6,272 nt of DNA from an uncultured bacterium (lineage in GTDB: Bacteria; Bacteroidota; Bacteroidia; Bacteroidales; JACABE01), in contig CAIWDQ010000543.1 in NCBI GenBank assembly GCA_903911455.1, forward strand, positions 1-6,272. Direction: 5' to 3'. The notes under the pieces are model-generated. The model saw only the letters and a program-made list of their open reading frames with translations. It ran no database searches and was not told the DNA's origin. Shown in pieces: positions 5,824 to 6,272 of the stretch. The translations under genes were made by a program, and so were the position numbers. How positions within the stretch are numbered: the stretch's first letter is position 1; each line of letters starts with the position of its first letter.

Positions 5824-6272
5824 TTGGAAAACACCGGGAATATATATTTTGCATCCGACAGCCATCTGGGAGTGCCGGATTATGAAAGCAGTCTGAAACG
5901 CGAAAAGCTGTTGGTTGCCTGGCTTGATATGGTTAAAAAGGATGCTAAGGAGATTTACCTTTTGGGTGATATCTTTGATTTCTGGTTCGAATATAAGACG
6001 GTAGTTCCTAAAGGTTATGTCCGTTTGTTGGGCAAGATAGCCGAGCTTACCGATGCAGGTATTAAGATCAATTACTTTACAGGCAACCACGATATGTGGG
6101 TGTATGATTATTTTACCAAAGAATTAAACGTAACTATCTATCGCGAGCCTATCGTGAGGACTTATAATGGTAAGAAATTTTATATTGGGCATGGTGATGG
6201 TTTGGGCCCCGACGATCATGGGTATAAGTTTATAAAGAAAGTATTTGCATCAAAGATAAACCAATGGTTGTA
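5824..6272 (+). CDS. lpxH: UDP-2,3-diacylglucosamine diphosphatase LpxH (3' end cut off)
   Basis: LpxH hydrolyses UDP-2,3-diacylglucosamine to lipid X and UMP, the fourth step of lipid A synthesis, at the cytoplasmic face of the inner membrane. The visible 149 residues carry the calcineurin-like metallophosphoesterase metal motifs in order: ASDSHLG (D12, H14), LLGDIFDFWFEY (D49), FTGNHDMW (N88, H89) and IGHGDGLG (H123). The GDIFDFWFEY and GNHDMW context is typical of the LpxH branch. The final His pair motif and about 90-110 residues should lie beyond the window. TAA at 5821-5823 is in frame directly before TTG 5824. There is no in-frame ATG or GTG before the first metal motif, so TTG is the only start that keeps the D-x-H motif. 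The gene lies 36 bp after the DUF4369 gene and may be read from tilS as well as from a box at 5790. Confidence 0.94.
   Translation, partial: MENTGNIYFASDSHLGVPDYESSLKREKLLVAWLDMVKKDAKEIYLLGDIFDFWFEYKTVVPKGYVRLLGKIAELTDAGIKINYFTGNHDMWVYDYFTKELNVTIYREPIVRTYNGKKFYIGHGDGLGPDDHGYKFIKKVFASKINQWL

Noticed and set aside
5809..6090. Reverse-strand 93-codon open frame opposite lpxH
   Set aside because: The forward strand carries intact LpxH metal motifs across the same bases, so this is an antisense shadow.

Overview
The window looks like chromosomal DNA of a member of the Bacteroidetes, most likely the order Bacteroidales. Four things point there: strong AT richness, Bacteroidetes-type -7 promoter boxes (TAnnTTTG) just upstream of three genes, no Shine-Dalgarno sequences, and a gene set typical of that phylum (a DUF5103 Plug-type lipoprotein, a DUF4369 lipoprotein, Bacteroidetes-type TilS and LpxH). 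Genus cannot be fixed from the sequence alone.

Layout. A ComF-family phosphoribosyltransferase gene runs leftward and leaves the window at base 1, missing only its last few codons. Across a 106-bp divergent intergenic region, a rightward gene encodes a membrane-anchored coiled-coil protein of unknown function. It ends at a strong GC-rich terminator (1728-1769). Next is a 464-residue DUF5103 (type IX secretion Plug-type) lipoprotein gene, ending at a 14-bp-stem terminator (3260-3299). A gene-free stretch of about 475 bp follows. It is dominated by a degenerate tandem array with a strict 21-bp period (3387-3596), bounded on the right by a hairpin. The right-hand part is a probable rightward operon: tilS (tRNA-Ile lysidine synthetase), a DUF4369 lipoprotein overlapping it by 4 bp (ATGA), and lpxH (lipid A biosynthesis), which starts 36 bp later at a TTG codon and is cut by the window end.

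Functional themes. Most of the recognisable genes are housekeeping or envelope genes: tRNA decoding (tilS), lipid A (lpxH), two outer-envelope lipoproteins, and an anchored periplasmic coiled-coil protein. I see no defence system, phage, transposase, CRISPR array, tRNA or rRNA gene. The least explained element is the 21-bp-period array upstream of tilS. It stays in perfect register over ten units, is open in one frame on each strand, carries A/T-tracts at roughly helical spacing, and ends in a terminator-like hairpin partly built from its last units. Secondary points of interest are a tilS promoter that seems to leave no room for a 5' leader, a DUF4369 protein with no thioredoxin domain, and an uncharacterised coiled-coil gene beside the Plug gene.
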